Below, in pieces: positions 63,999-64,000 of a stretch of DNA of 64,000 nt. This DNA is from Setoptus koraiensis (taxonomy: Eukaryota > Arthropoda). The DNA lies in contig CM106586.1 of the NCBI GenBank assembly GCA_048013815.1, forward strand, positions 20,460,001-20,524,000, written 5' to 3'. How positions within the stretch are numbered: the first letter of the stretch is position 1; each line of letters begins with the position of its first letter. A program made the position numbers and the translations under genes. The notes below the pieces were generated by a model, which made no database searches, was not told where the DNA came from, and was given only the letters and a program-made list of their open reading frames with translations.

Positions 63999-64000
63999 TT

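Noticed and set aside
1-64000. LTR, retroviral or Polinton-type elements
   Set aside because: Looked for long terminal repeats and for reverse transcriptase, integrase or capsid-like frames; none seen. The only mobile element supported is the small hAT-like MITE.

Overview
The window looks like nuclear DNA of an arthropod, most likely a chelicerate such as a mite. The main clue is the cuticle protein at 44.4-45.1 kb, whose Rebers-Riddiford block ends in the TNEPGT form common in arachnids. NRF-6-type acyltransferase genes, an intracellular-type serpin, expanded trypsin-fold genes, single-exon genes and introns of about 41-303 bp agree with this. The species cannot be named from the sequence.

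Layout. 1-10.1 kb is GC-rich, full of short tandem repeats and CAG/TTG microsatellites, with no gene I can support. 10.2-11.5 kb holds an aquaporin-11/12-like gene with one intron, and 13.8-14.4 kb a secreted Pro/Tyr/Gln-rich protein. 14.4-19 kb is again non-coding, and base composition turns AT-richer near 16 kb. A serpin lies at 19.0-20.3 kb. From about 21.1 to 38.7 kb there is a tandemly duplicated block, described below. Then come ATG7 (minus), a FASTK-like mitochondrial helical-repeat protein (plus, divergent from ATG7), an arachnid-type cuticle protein with three exons, a 422-residue secreted orphan, a two-Tudor protein (minus), a COG2 homologue that ends early (minus), a small zinc-ribbon protein resembling C18orf21, and finally a 10.8-kb uninterrupted reading frame (minus, open at the window edge) for a single-pass membrane protein rich in Gln, Asn and Thr.

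The 21-39 kb block is the most interesting part. A unit of about 5.9 kb, made of an antisense piece of ATG7, a trypsin-fold protease gene, an inverted protease fossil, sometimes a second protease gene, and an NRF-6-like acyltransferase gene, is repeated about three times and interrupted by a 500-N gap. Of the five longer protease genes only the first keeps His-Asp-Ser. The others have Cys, Ala or Tyr at the serine position, or have lost all three residues and gained an early stop. Upstream DNA and the first 70 or so codons are nearly identical between copies, while the catalytic domains have diverged. One copy looks like a patchwork of its neighbours. The NRF-6 gene reads straight into an antisense ATG7 segment that also carries its first AATAAA signal, so its mRNA may carry ATG7 antisense sequence. 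A serpin, the usual inhibitor of such proteases, sits next to the array. A 561-bp hAT-like non-autonomous transposon interrupts one copy, and the empty site is preserved in its paralogue.

No LTR, retroviral, Polinton-like or CRISPR structure was seen.
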